Positions 1 to 8,863 of a stretch of DNA of 38,602 nucleotides are shown one piece after another (the stretch's first letter is position 1; each line of letters starts with the position of its first letter). The position numbers and the translations under genes were made by a program. The notes under the pieces are model-generated. The model had not been told where the DNA came from. It did not search any database and saw nothing but the letters and a program-made list of their open reading frames with translations. Origin of the DNA: [Phormidium] sp. LEGE 05292 (lineage in GTDB: Bacteria; Cyanobacteriota; Cyanobacteriia; Cyanobacteriales; Aerosakkonemataceae); assembly GCF_015207735.1 (NCBI RefSeq), contig NZ_JADEWG010000056.1:1-38602 (forward strand), written 5' to 3'.

Positions 1-1
1 C

Positions 2-982
2 CCCCTACCTCCCCATCCCCCCACCTCTCTATTGTGTACTCGTAGAGCGAGGTTGAAGAAAATTGGTCAGCAGGTGATGGTGGGCGATCGCGTGGAGATT
101 GAAGAGCCTGATTGGGCGGGGGGACGAGGTGCGATCGCGCAGGTTTTGCCTAGAGAAACGGAGCTCGATCGACCTCCGATCGCGAATGCCGATCAAATTA
201 TCTTGGTTTTTGCTTTAGCAGAACCAGATTTAGAGCCATTTCAATTGAGTAGATTTTTGGTGAAGGCGGAATCTACTGAGTTGGAGGTGAGTTTGTGTTT
301 AAATAAATGCGATTTGGTGAGTTTAGAGGAGCAGAAAGAGTGGCGCGATCGCTTATCTGCTTGGGGTTATGAACCAATATTTATTAGTGTTGCTGATGGC
401 AGTGGCTTAGATGAATTGACTGCTAAATTAAGCAATAAAATTACGGTGTTGGCAGGGCCTTCTGGGGTAGGAAAAACCAGTTTAATTAATTATTTAATTC
501 CTGGTATTGGACAGCGTGTAGGGGAAGTTTCGGGGAAATTAAGTAAGGGAAGACATACGACTCGGCACGTTGAATTATTTGAATTACCAAAGGGCGGTTA
601 TTTAGCAGATACTCCGGGTTTTAATCAGCCGGATCTTGATTGTAGTCCAGAAGAATTAACACAGTATTTTCCTGAAATTAGAGAGCGTTTGGCTGAAAAT
701 TATTGTCAGTTTAGTGATTGTTTACATGGTGATGAGCCTAATTGTGCGGTGCGGGGAGATTGGGAGAGATATGAGCATTATTTGGAGTTTTTGGAAGGTG
801 CGATCGAACGTCAAGAACATTTAAATCAACAATCCGATCCTGATGCAGTTATGAAAATGAAAACTAAACGCAAAGGTGGGAGTCAATATGAACCGAGATT
901 AGAAGCGAAGAAATATCGACGGACTTCGCGCAAAACTCAACAACAAAAGTTGTTAGAGTTGTATGAGGATACGGATATTTGA
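2..982 (+). CDS. rsgA: Ribosome small subunit-dependent GTPase RsgA (5' end outside window)
   Basis: RsgA is a circularly permuted GTPase that acts in late maturation of the 30S ribosomal subunit. Counting from the TTG at 32, the OB-fold remnant (CTRRARLKKIGQQVMVGDRV) comes first. The permuted GTPase motifs follow: G4 NKCDL near residue 91, G1 GPSGVGKTS near 142, and G3 DTPGF near 193. A C-terminal zinc-binding Cys/His cluster lies in CQFSDCLHGDEPNC. The frame is open to the left edge and reads a Pro-rich stretch ending in Leu-Leu before CTRRARLKK. That Leu-Leu fits the family, so the TTG at 32 is probably internal and some 30-40 N-terminal residues lie outside the window. The function is clear; only the 5' end is uncertain. 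Confidence 0.93.
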   Translation, partial: PLPPHPPTSLLCTRRARLKKIGQQVMVGDRVEIEEPDWAGGRGAIAQVLPRETELDRPPIANADQIILVFALAEPDLEPFQLSRFLVKAESTELEVSLCLNKCDLVSLEEQKEWRDRLSAWGYEPIFISVADGSGLDELTAKLSNKITVLAGPSGVGKTSLINYLIPGIGQRVGEVSGKLSKGRHTTRHVELFELPKGGYLADTPGFNQPDLDCSPEELTQYFPEIRERLAENYCQFSDCLHGDEPNCAVRGDWERYEHYLEFLEGAIERQEHLNQQSDPDAVMKMKTKRKGGSQYEPRLEAKKYRRTSRKTQQQKLLELYEDTDI

Positions 983-1014
983 TACTCAAGTCGGGTTGAT
1001 TAATCTCTTTTTTT

Positions 1015-1044
1015 GAACCGCAAAGGACGCAAAGAACGCGAAGA
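1015..1044 (+). repeat. Dispersed AACCRC/RRAG purine repeat, copy 1
   Basis: This AACCGC(AAAGGACGC)(AAAGAACGC) sequence follows the loose consensus AACCRCRRAGRMCRCRRAGRACRCRRAG with a roughly 9-base period. Related copies in reverse orientation lie at 24079-24113 and 32105-32133. It sits between the convergent rsgA and hicA genes. Confidence 0.6.
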
Positions 1045-1121
1045 GAAGAGAAAGAAAAGAGATTAGCTAATGAACTGATGTGAGAGCCGAATTATAAAAA
1101 AATTCCAATATTTTAGCCTTT

Positions 1122-1307
1122 CTAAGGTTGAGGTATTTCTAAATCTTTGCAAATCTTCCTAGCAAGAACGTCAACAATCTCGGTATGCCTGGGAATAACA
1201 GATGTTTTGCGATTCAATGGGTTATAGTAAACGGTATGTTTTTTACCTTCACGAAGAAACAAGCAACCGTTTAATTCTAAATATTGAATGAGTTCTCTTC
1301 GTTTCAC
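1122..1307 (-). CDS. hicA: HicA-type toxin (mRNA interferase)
   Basis: A 61-residue protein with the HicA double-stranded-RNA-binding-like fold. It has a basic N-terminus, then GCLFLREGKKHTVYYNP, then the PRHTEI segment holding the conserved catalytic His. HicA toxins cleave mRNA and are neutralised by HicB. The start is a GTG at 1305-1307 that shares its first base with the last base of the hicB stop (TAGTG), so translation is probably coupled to hicB. The order is antitoxin first, the reverse of the commonest hicAB order but found in many systems. Identity is good by length, motif and partner; activity is not proven. Confidence 0.87.
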   Translation of the reverse strand: MKRRELIQYLELNGCLFLREGKKHTVYYNPLNRKTSVIPRHTEIVDVLARKICKDLEIPQP

Positions 1308-1528
1308 TAAATGTTCACCTTGATCTGTTCGCGGATTACATCTTTACCAGAAAGTTCTCTTTCAGCTAGTTCGCGGTTAGATATTAGGATTAATTCTATA
1401 GCTTCTTGTAAACTTTCTCTTGCTTCTTCCAAGGTTTTTTCCTGTACATTGGCACCGGATAACTCTTCAACATAGCCAATATACCAGTCGTCTACTTTTT
1501 CAAAGATTGCAGTAAATGTGTTTGACAT
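1307..1528 (-). CDS. hicB: HicB-type antitoxin
   Basis: A 73-residue protein with the degenerate RNase H-like fold typical of short HicB antitoxins: FTAIFEKVDDWYIGYVEELSGANVQEKTLEEARESL, followed by an alpha-helical segment (EAIELILISNRELAE). It lacks the C-terminal ribbon-helix-helix or HTH domain of longer HicB proteins, so autoregulation may rely on another factor. It begins 8 bases after the coiled-coil gene upstream and overlaps hicA by one base, so the three genes are very probably one transcript. Confidence 0.88.
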   Translation of the reverse strand: MSNTFTAIFEKVDDWYIGYVEELSGANVQEKTLEEARESLQEAIELILISNRELAERELSGKDVIREQIKVNI

Positions 1529-1536
1529 AATTTTGA

Positions 1537-2622
1537 TTAATTTAAATCGGATAATTTAATTTTCTCTACGGCAATAAAGCCTTGTGTCTTTTTAAATTTC
1601 ATTCGATGAACAAAGTTGCTCATTGAGTCTGACGGATCTAGGTTTTCAAAATTTAGCTTTTCAAAGGTATCTCTAGGAATTGCAACTGAAAGAACAGTCT
1701 TTTCCTCCAAATTTCCAGTCTGACTATTTAAAAATTCACCTACAGCAGTAACTATTACTAGCTGAATTGGCAAAAGAGCAAACAATTCTCTCGCAACCCG
1801 CAATACACAGCCACAAATATAATCCTGATATATTTCATAAAATTGACCTTTCGGCATCTTCTTCTGCGAAAGTTTTCCACTTTTTAACAGGCTCTTGACT
1901 TCTGAAGGTATTACCTGTTCACTATTAACTTCAATTGTAGCTTCAATCGTTGATTTATTAGGAACTTTAAATTCAAAAGATGAGCCTAAATCACTGATAT
2001 CTTCAAAAGGCTCTGTCTGTTCAATTGCCTCTATATAAGCTTGAGAAACACCCCGAATTATTTTTTCAGCTATTTCAATGGTAATTTCCCAATCTTGATA
2101 TTCTTCAGTATATTCTTGAAGCTCATCTTGATATTGCCTTTCATCAGTTTCTTTTGCTTGTTCTACTGCCTTGATTAAAGAATTCCGTTTAGATTCTACC
2201 CGTCTGAACAATTTATCACACAAACTTGGCTTAAATCCATCTAAGTTAGCTTGAGCCTCTTTTTGATTTTCATGTAGTCTTTCAGGTTTAGTAGGTGGAG
2301 GAGATGATTGAATCATTTTCCAATCCCAAACTTCACCACATTCCTTGTGAATAGAAAGAAGGCAGTCTATCTGGTTTTCATAAACTTCGACTTCATATTT
2401 AGCTCGTTCCAATTCTTGCATTTTTGCAAGTTCCTTCTCTCGTTTTGCAAGTTCGCGTCTGTAACGTTCAACTTCACGCACTCTTCGACGCTGGTCTGCT
2501 TCAGCACGAGCTTGAGTACGACGACGGTTTGCTTGAGCACGACGACAACTAGCTTGGAATTCACGCCAAGCTTTGCGGTATTTGCGGTTAGAAGCTTCTT
2601 GCTCTTTTTGGAAATAAACCAT
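1537..2622 (-). CDS. Coiled-coil protein of unknown function, first gene of a HicBA unit
   Basis: I do not recognise the family. The 361-residue protein has a very basic, Arg/Gln/Glu-rich N-terminus (about residues 5-85) expected to form a long coiled coil. A mixed middle region follows (about 90-240), then a compact C-terminal domain (about 245-361) containing KKMPKGQFYEIYQDYICG, LRVARELFALLPIQLVIVTAV and DPSDSMSNFVHRMKF. No signal peptide or membrane span is visible. The ATG at 2620-2622 is preceded by AAAGGGTG, a usable ribosome binding site. The stop lies 8 bases before hicB, so it is probably co-transcribed with the toxin-antitoxin pair. A defence or stress role is only a guess from context. 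Confidence 0.75.
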   Translation of the reverse strand: MVYFQKEQEASNRKYRKAWREFQASCRRAQANRRRTQARAEADQRRRVREVERYRRELAKREKELAKMQELERAKYEVEVYENQIDCLLSIHKECGEVWDWKMIQSSPPPTKPERLHENQKEAQANLDGFKPSLCDKLFRRVESKRNSLIKAVEQAKETDERQYQDELQEYTEEYQDWEITIEIAEKIIRGVSQAYIEAIEQTEPFEDISDLGSSFEFKVPNKSTIEATIEVNSEQVIPSEVKSLLKSGKLSQKKMPKGQFYEIYQDYICGCVLRVARELFALLPIQLVIVTAVGEFLNSQTGNLEEKTVLSVAIPRDTFEKLNFENLDPSDSMSNFVHRMKFKKTQGFIAVEKIKLSDLN

Positions 2623-2722
2623 AATGACACCCTTTGTCAGTGTTGATATTTTATCTAGTCATAGCACCTTCAAGCTTGGCATTTTATTCTTTATCATACC
2701 TCTGTAATTTCTCTTATTTAAT

Positions 2723-5700
2723 CTAGGTAGCTGTAACACCTTCCAATTCTTCATCTGTTAAATCATACAAATCCCGCAATTTTTGCAACTTATCTTTACT
2801 TGGTTGCCAAAAACCACGCCCATTTGCTTCTAACATTCTGCCGATAATATTGCGGAAAGCTTCGGGATTTGCTTTGCGTAATTTCTCTGCCATTTCTGCA
2901 TCTAAAGCATAAGTTTCCGCAGCTTGATCGTAAACCCAATCATCAGTAAAATCAGCAGTACCACCCCAACCAATTAACGCTGTCATCCGTTGGGAAATTT
3001 CATAAGCACCACCACTACCTTGATCTGCCATTGCTTCTGCCCATTTGGGATTTAATAATTTCGTGCGATACTCCATTCGCAGCAATTCTTCTAAATTGCG
3101 GGGAGTTGTATCTTTAGAAAAACTTTCCACAAAACTCGCACTAACCTTTTTTCCTCGTTGTTTTTCCGCCGCTTTTTTCAATCCGCCAGTGTTAGCGTAA
3201 TATTCCTGAATGTCAGTTAAACCATATTCAACAGAATCGATTTGTTGCACAACTCTTTCTGTTGTTTGCAATAATTGATTGAGAATTTCGGTTCGCGCTT
3301 CACCTTTATCTTTTCTGCCAAAACTGAAAGCATTTCGCCCTTGCCAAGTGTTCGCTAATTCATCGCCTGTTTCCCAATTTGAAGCAGTAACTTGATCATT
3401 TACTAGCGAACCATAATCACCCGCAGGATTAGAAAATAAGCGTGCAGTGGCATTTTTTACACCTTGTTTTTTCAATGCTAAAGCGTGTTTGCGAATAAAG
3501 TTTTGCTCTTCTGGTTCATCTACTTCAGCTGCACGTTGAAACAAATCATCTAAAAGTTCGATAATATTCACAAAACTATCGCGGAAAATACCGGAGAGAT
3601 TTGCTAATACATCTATTCTGGGATGTCCGACTTCTGCTAATGGTTTTAATTCATAACGAACTATTCGCCCAGTACCTTCTTTTATTGGTTCAGCACCTAC
3701 TAATTCTAAGAGAATTCCTAGAGATTCACCTTTAGTTTTAATGGCATCTAAACCCCACAACATTACCGCTATTGTTTCGGGATATTGTCCATTTTCTTTG
3801 AGGTTTTGAGCGATGATTTTTTGACCAATTTCTCGCCCTCGTTCATAAGCAGCAGGTGAGGGCATTCTGTAAGGATCTAAAGCATGAATATTTCTGCCAG
3901 TTGGTAAAACTCCCGCACCATCTCTTAATAAATCACCACCAGGCGCAGGAGGAATATACTCACCATTTAATCCCCGCAATAAATTAGTTAATTCATCAGT
4001 TGTTTGCATCAATAAATCACGAATTTGATTTGTGTCCGTTGTGACGACTTCAGTCGTTTTCTCCCCAAAATAAGCATTTAAATAAGCTGCCATTTCTTCT
4101 TCGTTTGGTGGTTCTCCCAAAACGTGCAAACCAGAAGAAAAGAGGCGATTTTCCAAAACTTGCAGGTATTCGTAAAGCTTCACCAAATAATGATTAAAAA
4201 CATCGGCGCTAAACATTCTGACATTTTCGGGAGTAAAGGCAATTCCTAATTTTTTGGCTTCTTCCAATGGGCAATCTGCATCTAAACCAGTATCGACAAT
4301 CTTTTTACAAATTGCTTCTTTGAGGAGGTAATTCTTTTGCGGATCTTCCCGATATTCGGAGATTAAATCGCGCAAATTGACTAATTCTTTGTACAACCCT
4401 GCACGCCCATAAGGGGGAACGTTGTGAGAAATTAGTACGCCGTAACCGCGCCGTTTAGCTAACATTGATTCGGAGGGATTGTTAGCAGCATATATATATA
4501 GATGGGGGAGGTTTCCTAAGAGAATATCTGACCAAGAATAACCTGTGTTTCCTAATGGCGATCCGGGCAACCATTCTACTGTGCCGTGCATTCCGAAATG
4601 TACGATCGCATCCGCCTCAAATTCATTTTGCAACCATTTATAAAAAGCTGCATACTGCGGATGGGGAGTTAAATCTTTCTCAAACATTAACCGCATTGGA
4701 TCGCCGGAAATCCCTAAAGGCGGTTGTACACCAATCCAAATATTTCCTAATTGTACTCCGCCAATTTGATATTCGTCTTCATAAGTTTTTATTCCGGTTT
4801 CAGTGAGAGATTTCCATTGTTTTTCAATGCGACTTGTTAACAGATATCCCAACCATTTTTCTAAAGTACTGACATGAACTTTATTAGCTTGATTAAATTC
4901 TTCACGGCTTACTTTTTCGGTATCTGCTTCTTTCACTAAGTTAATTAATTCTTCGCCGTCTTCGGGAATTTCTCCGACTTGATAACCTTGTTCTTTCAGT
5001 GCGTTGAGGAAGTTAATTAAACTTTTCGGAACGTTCAATAATGCAGCGGTTCCTACTGCGCCATATCCGGGCGGAAAACCATATAAAATGATGACGATTT
5101 TCCGTTCTGATGGGGGTTTTTGCCGTAAATCAATCCATTTTTTCAGTCTTCCGGTGAGGCGTTTTACTCTTTCGGGAATCAGGTAAATGTCTTCTCCGAC
5201 TAAACCGCCAAGGGGTACAGGATCGATCGCCCCATCCAACTCAGGAAGCGCGTACAAAACTACACTTTGTAATCCACCAACTCCTTGACGAGTCCAAGAA
5301 TGAATGTCTTGAATTAACAATGGTGCTGATACAATATAAGGTACATTCTTCGCCGTTAAAATGCGTTTTGCTACCTCTACTTGTCGTCCTGCTTCCATTG
5401 AACCAGCAGGCCCACCAACTAACGGAAAACCTATAGTAGAAACAATAGCATCGACTTTTACTGCTTCCTCTGATAAGGAAGGAGTTTCGATTTTTTCCTG
5501 CTTTCTTTGAGCGGTTTCATAAGCGGTAGTCATCCAATCTCTTACCGCAACATGACCTTCTACGCCGTTAATAAAAATTGGTAAAGGTGTTAATCCTGCT
5601 TTTTCAAATTCTCTAATTAATTGGGGAATGTAAGGTTGTTTGGTAATAACGTGCTTGCGATAAAGTAAGATTCCTACAACTGGTTTTGTATTTGTAGGAC

Positions 5701-6460
5701 AGGCATCTTGCCTGTCACTATTATCTATTGACAGGCAAGATGCCTGTCCTACGGATGATATGGATGCGGATGATATGGATGCCTGTCCTACAAGATACCA
5801 ATCAAGATATTTTTTAGGTGATTCAAAATATCCTTGGTAATCTGGGTGTAATAAACCCATGTTTGGAGTTTCGATTGGTGGAGGAATTTCACCAACTTTT
5901 AAACCTAAATATTTTTCTGCTATTGTCCAAAACATTGCGGAAACATTTTCGGTTCCGCCAGCATTCCAATAACCGTAAATAATTAACCAGTTGCGTAAGT
6001 CTTGGACTTTTTGCACTGGCACATATTTTAATAATTTTGGCCCTACTTTTAAAAAGCTAATGTAACCTGCAAGTTTATCTTCTTCTTTTCCGTTGCTGAA
6101 TTTGTCTAAAATAAATTTAACTGGTTTGGGCATTCCTTTGGGTTTGTCGCCAATTTTGAAAGCGCCAATTTGAGTTAAACTCATTAATTCTAATGCTGAC
6201 TCGAAAACTAAGCGAATGGGAATGTGTTTAACTCTTTCTTGTAACCATAAAACTTGGTCATAATCAAATATTAAACTGCCAAAAAAGACCTCTGCCCCTT
6301 GTAATGCTGCTTCTACTTTATCGGGTTCGGTGGTGAGGGCGCGATCGCTAAACACCCGAATGTCCAACTCAGGACAGCGTGCAACAGCTAATTGGGCAGC
6401 TTTGCGGTACAAATCAGCGTTGAAAGATTCAAACCCAGCAATTAGAACTATGCTTTTCAT
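2723..6460 (-). CDS. bchH: Magnesium chelatase subunit H (BchH/ChlH-type, CobN family)
   Basis: A 1245-residue porphyrin-binding large subunit of a CobN/BchH-type chelatase, the subunit that holds protoporphyrin IX for Mg2+ insertion with ChlI and ChlD. An N-terminal DUF3479-like domain (MKSIVLIAGFESFNADLYRK to about residue 150) precedes the long CobN/Mg-chelatase domain. Typical stretches are FGMHGTVEWLPGSPLGN, NNPSESMLAKRRGYG, HALDPYRMPSPAAYERGREIGQ and GGTADFTDDWVYDQAAETYALD. It is shorter than the usual cyanobacterial ChlH of about 1330 residues and its N-terminus differs, so it may be the second H-type paralogue found in many cyanobacteria. Residues about 223-256 are encoded by an inserted palindromic repeat. 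No I or D subunit gene is adjacent. The chelated metal (Mg or Co) cannot be proven from sequence. Confidence 0.88.
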   Translation of the reverse strand: MKSIVLIAGFESFNADLYRKAAQLAVARCPELDIRVFSDRALTTEPDKVEAALQGAEVFFGSLIFDYDQVLWLQERVKHIPIRLVFESALELMSLTQIGAFKIGDKPKGMPKPVKFILDKFSNGKEEDKLAGYISFLKVGPKLLKYVPVQKVQDLRNWLIIYGYWNAGGTENVSAMFWTIAEKYLGLKVGEIPPPIETPNMGLLHPDYQGYFESPKKYLDWYLVGQASISSASISSVGQASCLSIDNSDRQDACPTNTKPVVGILLYRKHVITKQPYIPQLIREFEKAGLTPLPIFINGVEGHVAVRDWMTTAYETAQRKQEKIETPSLSEEAVKVDAIVSTIGFPLVGGPAGSMEAGRQVEVAKRILTAKNVPYIVSAPLLIQDIHSWTRQGVGGLQSVVLYALPELDGAIDPVPLGGLVGEDIYLIPERVKRLTGRLKKWIDLRQKPPSERKIVIILYGFPPGYGAVGTAALLNVPKSLINFLNALKEQGYQVGEIPEDGEELINLVKEADTEKVSREEFNQANKVHVSTLEKWLGYLLTSRIEKQWKSLTETGIKTYEDEYQIGGVQLGNIWIGVQPPLGISGDPMRLMFEKDLTPHPQYAAFYKWLQNEFEADAIVHFGMHGTVEWLPGSPLGNTGYSWSDILLGNLPHLYIYAANNPSESMLAKRRGYGVLISHNVPPYGRAGLYKELVNLRDLISEYREDPQKNYLLKEAICKKIVDTGLDADCPLEEAKKLGIAFTPENVRMFSADVFNHYLVKLYEYLQVLENRLFSSGLHVLGEPPNEEEMAAYLNAYFGEKTTEVVTTDTNQIRDLLMQTTDELTNLLRGLNGEYIPPAPGGDLLRDGAGVLPTGRNIHALDPYRMPSPAAYERGREIGQKIIAQNLKENGQYPETIAVMLWGLDAIKTKGESLGILLELVGAEPIKEGTGRIVRYELKPLAEVGHPRIDVLANLSGIFRDSFVNIIELLDDLFQRAAEVDEPEEQNFIRKHALALKKQGVKNATARLFSNPAGDYGSLVNDQVTASNWETGDELANTWQGRNAFSFGRKDKGEARTEILNQLLQTTERVVQQIDSVEYGLTDIQEYYANTGGLKKAAEKQRGKKVSASFVESFSKDTTPRNLEELLRMEYRTKLLNPKWAEAMADQGSGGAYEISQRMTALIGWGGTADFTDDWVYDQAAETYALDAEMAEKLRKANPEAFRNIIGRMLEANGRGFWQPSKDKLQKLRDLYDLTDEELEGVTAT
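5693..5792. repeat. Palindromic repeat inserted in frame inside the bchH-like gene
   Basis: TGTAGGACAGGCATCTTGCC at 5693-5712 and its reverse complement (GACAGGCAAGATGCCTGTCCTAC at 5730-5752) form arms of over 20 bases around a 13-base spacer. Two tandem 15-base copies of GGATGATATGGATGC (5753-5767, 5768-5782) follow, then CTGTCCTACA, which repeats the arm end. In the chelatase frame it reads ASISS twice, then VGQASCLSI and DRQDACPT. The frame stays open throughout. Confidence 0.88.
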
Positions 6461-6541
6461 GACTCAAGCTAAAAACTTTCTTCATATTTCGATCATAAAG
6501 GCATTATCAGGTTAAAACAGATAAAGAGTCGAAAATTTGCC

Positions 6542-8707
6542 ATGAGATGTCCAAAAATTCTTTTGATTGTTCTGATTAGTGTAGTTGCCCCCAACTTACC
6601 ATTAATTAATGAATTTAGTTTTGCTCAAACATCTACCGATCAAAAGGCAGAAGCTACTCGGTTACTTGAGCGGGGCATGGTGCTACTAAACGATCGGGAA
6701 AAATATCAAGAGGCTTTACAAATTTTACAACAAGCTTTGGTGATTTTTCGTGCAATTCAAGATAAAAGTGGAGAAGCAAAAGCTTTACAAGGAATTGGCG
6801 TAGTTTATTTAAGTTTAAACGATTATAAAAAAGCGATCGAATATCAACAACAAAGTTTAACTTTGGCACGTTCGGCAAAGGAACAAATTATAGAATATCA
6901 ATCTTTAGGAAGTTTAGGTCATGCTTACTTTTCTTTGGGTGAATATGCAAAAGCGATCGAATTTTATCAACAACAAATGGTTGTAGGGCAACAATCTGGG
7001 TTAGGGCCAGAAGGAGCATTACTCAATTTAGGGCTACTTCATTTAACCATCAAAGATTATCCTAAAGCCATAAATTACTACGAACAAATGTTAGCTTTAA
7101 CAAAGCAAAAAAATGACTGTTTAGGAGAAGAGATAGCTCTCAATGAATTAGGCACTGCTCTATTTCTTTCTGGTCAATTAGCAGCAGCCGAAAAGCGTTT
7201 TTGGAATGCTATTAATATTGTAGAATATTTAGTGAATAGTCTTGGTGCTAATGATAGCAACAAAATTGATGGTTTCAACATTCTGAGAGAAGCATATCGA
7301 ATTCAACAACAAGTTTTAATTGCCGAAAATAAAGCCGAAGCAGCTTTAGAACTTTCGGAAAGAGCTAGAGCGAGGGCTTTTGCACAATTGCTAACTCGTC
7401 GTTTATTAACTAACGAAATTGAACAAACAGATCGCTCTTTCATGCGAATACCAATTTGTCCAAATACACCAGATTCAGCATTAGTTAATTATCCCACAAT
7501 CCGCCAAGTTAGACCATCTGCTTCTGATGCTGCTTTAGCTGTTCCTCCCCTGACAATTGACCAAATTAAACAAATTGCTAAAACCGAAAATGCTACTTTA
7601 GTTGAATATTCAATTATTCACGAACCTTTTAGAACTAATAGACTCAAAGAACCACCGGAATCAGAATTATTTATTTGGGTAATTAAACCTTCTGGTGAGG
7701 TTACATTTAGAAAGAGTAATTTAAAAGTTTTATTACAGCAAAATAAACTTAGTTTAGAAGATATCGTTAACCAAAGTCGGAGTGCGATCGGTGTAAGAGG
7801 AAGAGGCTTGGTAGTAGCTTCGAGAGCAACAAATTATAGCGAAACCAATCAATCTAACCAATTAAAGGAACTACATCAAATACTAATTAAACCAATTGCA
7901 GATTTACTCCCAACCAATCCCACAGAAAGAGTAATTTTTGTGCCTCAAGGCGCACTGTTTCTAGTTCCTTTTGCAGCATTACAAGACGAAACAGGTAAGT
8001 ATTTAATAGAAAAACATACTATTCTGATAACTCCGTCAATTCAAGTATTAGAATTAACCCGTAAACAACGGCAAAAAGTATCAGGGAAAGAGATTTTAAT
8101 AGTTGGTAATCCAACAATGCCAACTATACCAAGTGAAGCGGGAAACCCACCAGAAAAGTTAGAAAGTTTACCAGGTGCGGAAGCGGAAGCAAAAGCGATC
8201 GCATCTCTATTTCACACTCAGGCTATTATTGGTAGTCAAGCAACTAAATCGACCATTTTATCTAAAATTTCTCAAGCTAAAATTATCCATTTGGCTACTC
8301 ATGGCTTACTTGATGATTTTGAGGGTTTAGGAATACCAGGAGCATTAGCACTCGCGCCTTCAGGTAATGATAATGGTTTATTAACAGCATCAGAAATTTT
8401 AGATTTGAAAATTAATTCTGAGTTAGTAGTTTTAAGTGCTTGTGACACAGGAAAAGGTAAAATTACAGGTGATGGAGTAGTTGGTTTATCTCGTTCTTTA
8501 ATCGCATCTGGCGCACCCAGTATTATTGTTTCTTTATGGTCTGTTCCTGATGCTCCCACAGCTACATTAATGGAGAATTTTTATGTTAATTTACAGCAAA
8601 AATTTGATAAAGCCCAAGCTTTACGCCAAGCTATGCTTAATACCATGAAACAGCATCCTAATCCTAAAGATTGGGCAGCATTTACCCTAATCGGTACGGC
8701 AGAATGA
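6542..8707 (+). CDS. Secreted TPR-CHAT domain protein (caspase-like fold)
   Basis: A 721-residue protein with an N-terminal signal peptide (hydrophobic segment in residues 5-28, ending FSFAQT). Tetratricopeptide repeats span about residues 35-250 (YKKAIEYQQQSL, YAKAIEFYQQQM, YPKAINYYEQML). A C-terminal CHAT domain spans about 430-720. The CHAT catalytic dyad is present: His587 in HLATHG and Cys634 in LSACDTG, followed by GDGVVGLSRSL and the conserved SLWSVPD. CHAT domains are caspase-like cysteine proteases, and cyanobacteria carry many TPR-CHAT genes; the export signal implies a periplasmic or outer location. It is transcribed divergently from the chelatase gene 81 bases away. The substrate is unknown. 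Confidence 0.9.
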   Translation: MRCPKILLIVLISVVAPNLPLINEFSFAQTSTDQKAEATRLLERGMVLLNDREKYQEALQILQQALVIFRAIQDKSGEAKALQGIGVVYLSLNDYKKAIEYQQQSLTLARSAKEQIIEYQSLGSLGHAYFSLGEYAKAIEFYQQQMVVGQQSGLGPEGALLNLGLLHLTIKDYPKAINYYEQMLALTKQKNDCLGEEIALNELGTALFLSGQLAAAEKRFWNAINIVEYLVNSLGANDSNKIDGFNILREAYRIQQQVLIAENKAEAALELSERARARAFAQLLTRRLLTNEIEQTDRSFMRIPICPNTPDSALVNYPTIRQVRPSASDAALAVPPLTIDQIKQIAKTENATLVEYSIIHEPFRTNRLKEPPESELFIWVIKPSGEVTFRKSNLKVLLQQNKLSLEDIVNQSRSAIGVRGRGLVVASRATNYSETNQSNQLKELHQILIKPIADLLPTNPTERVIFVPQGALFLVPFAALQDETGKYLIEKHTILITPSIQVLELTRKQRQKVSGKEILIVGNPTMPTIPSEAGNPPEKLESLPGAEAEAKAIASLFHTQAIIGSQATKSTILSKISQAKIIHLATHGLLDDFEGLGIPGALALAPSGNDNGLLTASEILDLKINSELVVLSACDTGKGKITGDGVVGLSRSLIASGAPSIIVSLWSVPDAPTATLMENFYVNLQQKFDKAQALRQAMLNTMKQHPNPKDWAAFTLIGTAE

Positions 8708-8746
8708 TAAGATTGAAAATCGAAGATTCGTCCTAAATATTAGAAT

Positions 8747-8777
8747 AGGAGATATTACAAAAAAATCCCGATCTCCT
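8747..8777. other. Hairpin downstream of the CHAT gene
   Basis: AGGAGAT (8747-8753) and ATCTCCT (8771-8777) can pair around a 17-base A-rich loop. There is no clean U-tract afterwards, so this may be repeat debris rather than a terminator. Confidence 0.3.
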
Positions 8778-8863
8778 TCTGTCTATCAGGAAGAATGTAG
8801 TGTGCTAGAAAATTAATTGTGTAACTACCACTTCAATTTTGATTTAACTTGACTAGTCAAATA

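Noticed and set aside
2308-2646. Plus-strand frame of 112 codons opposite the coiled-coil gene
   Set aside because: It is the antisense of the Arg/Gln-rich coiled-coil region and shows only Phe/Ser/Thr low complexity.
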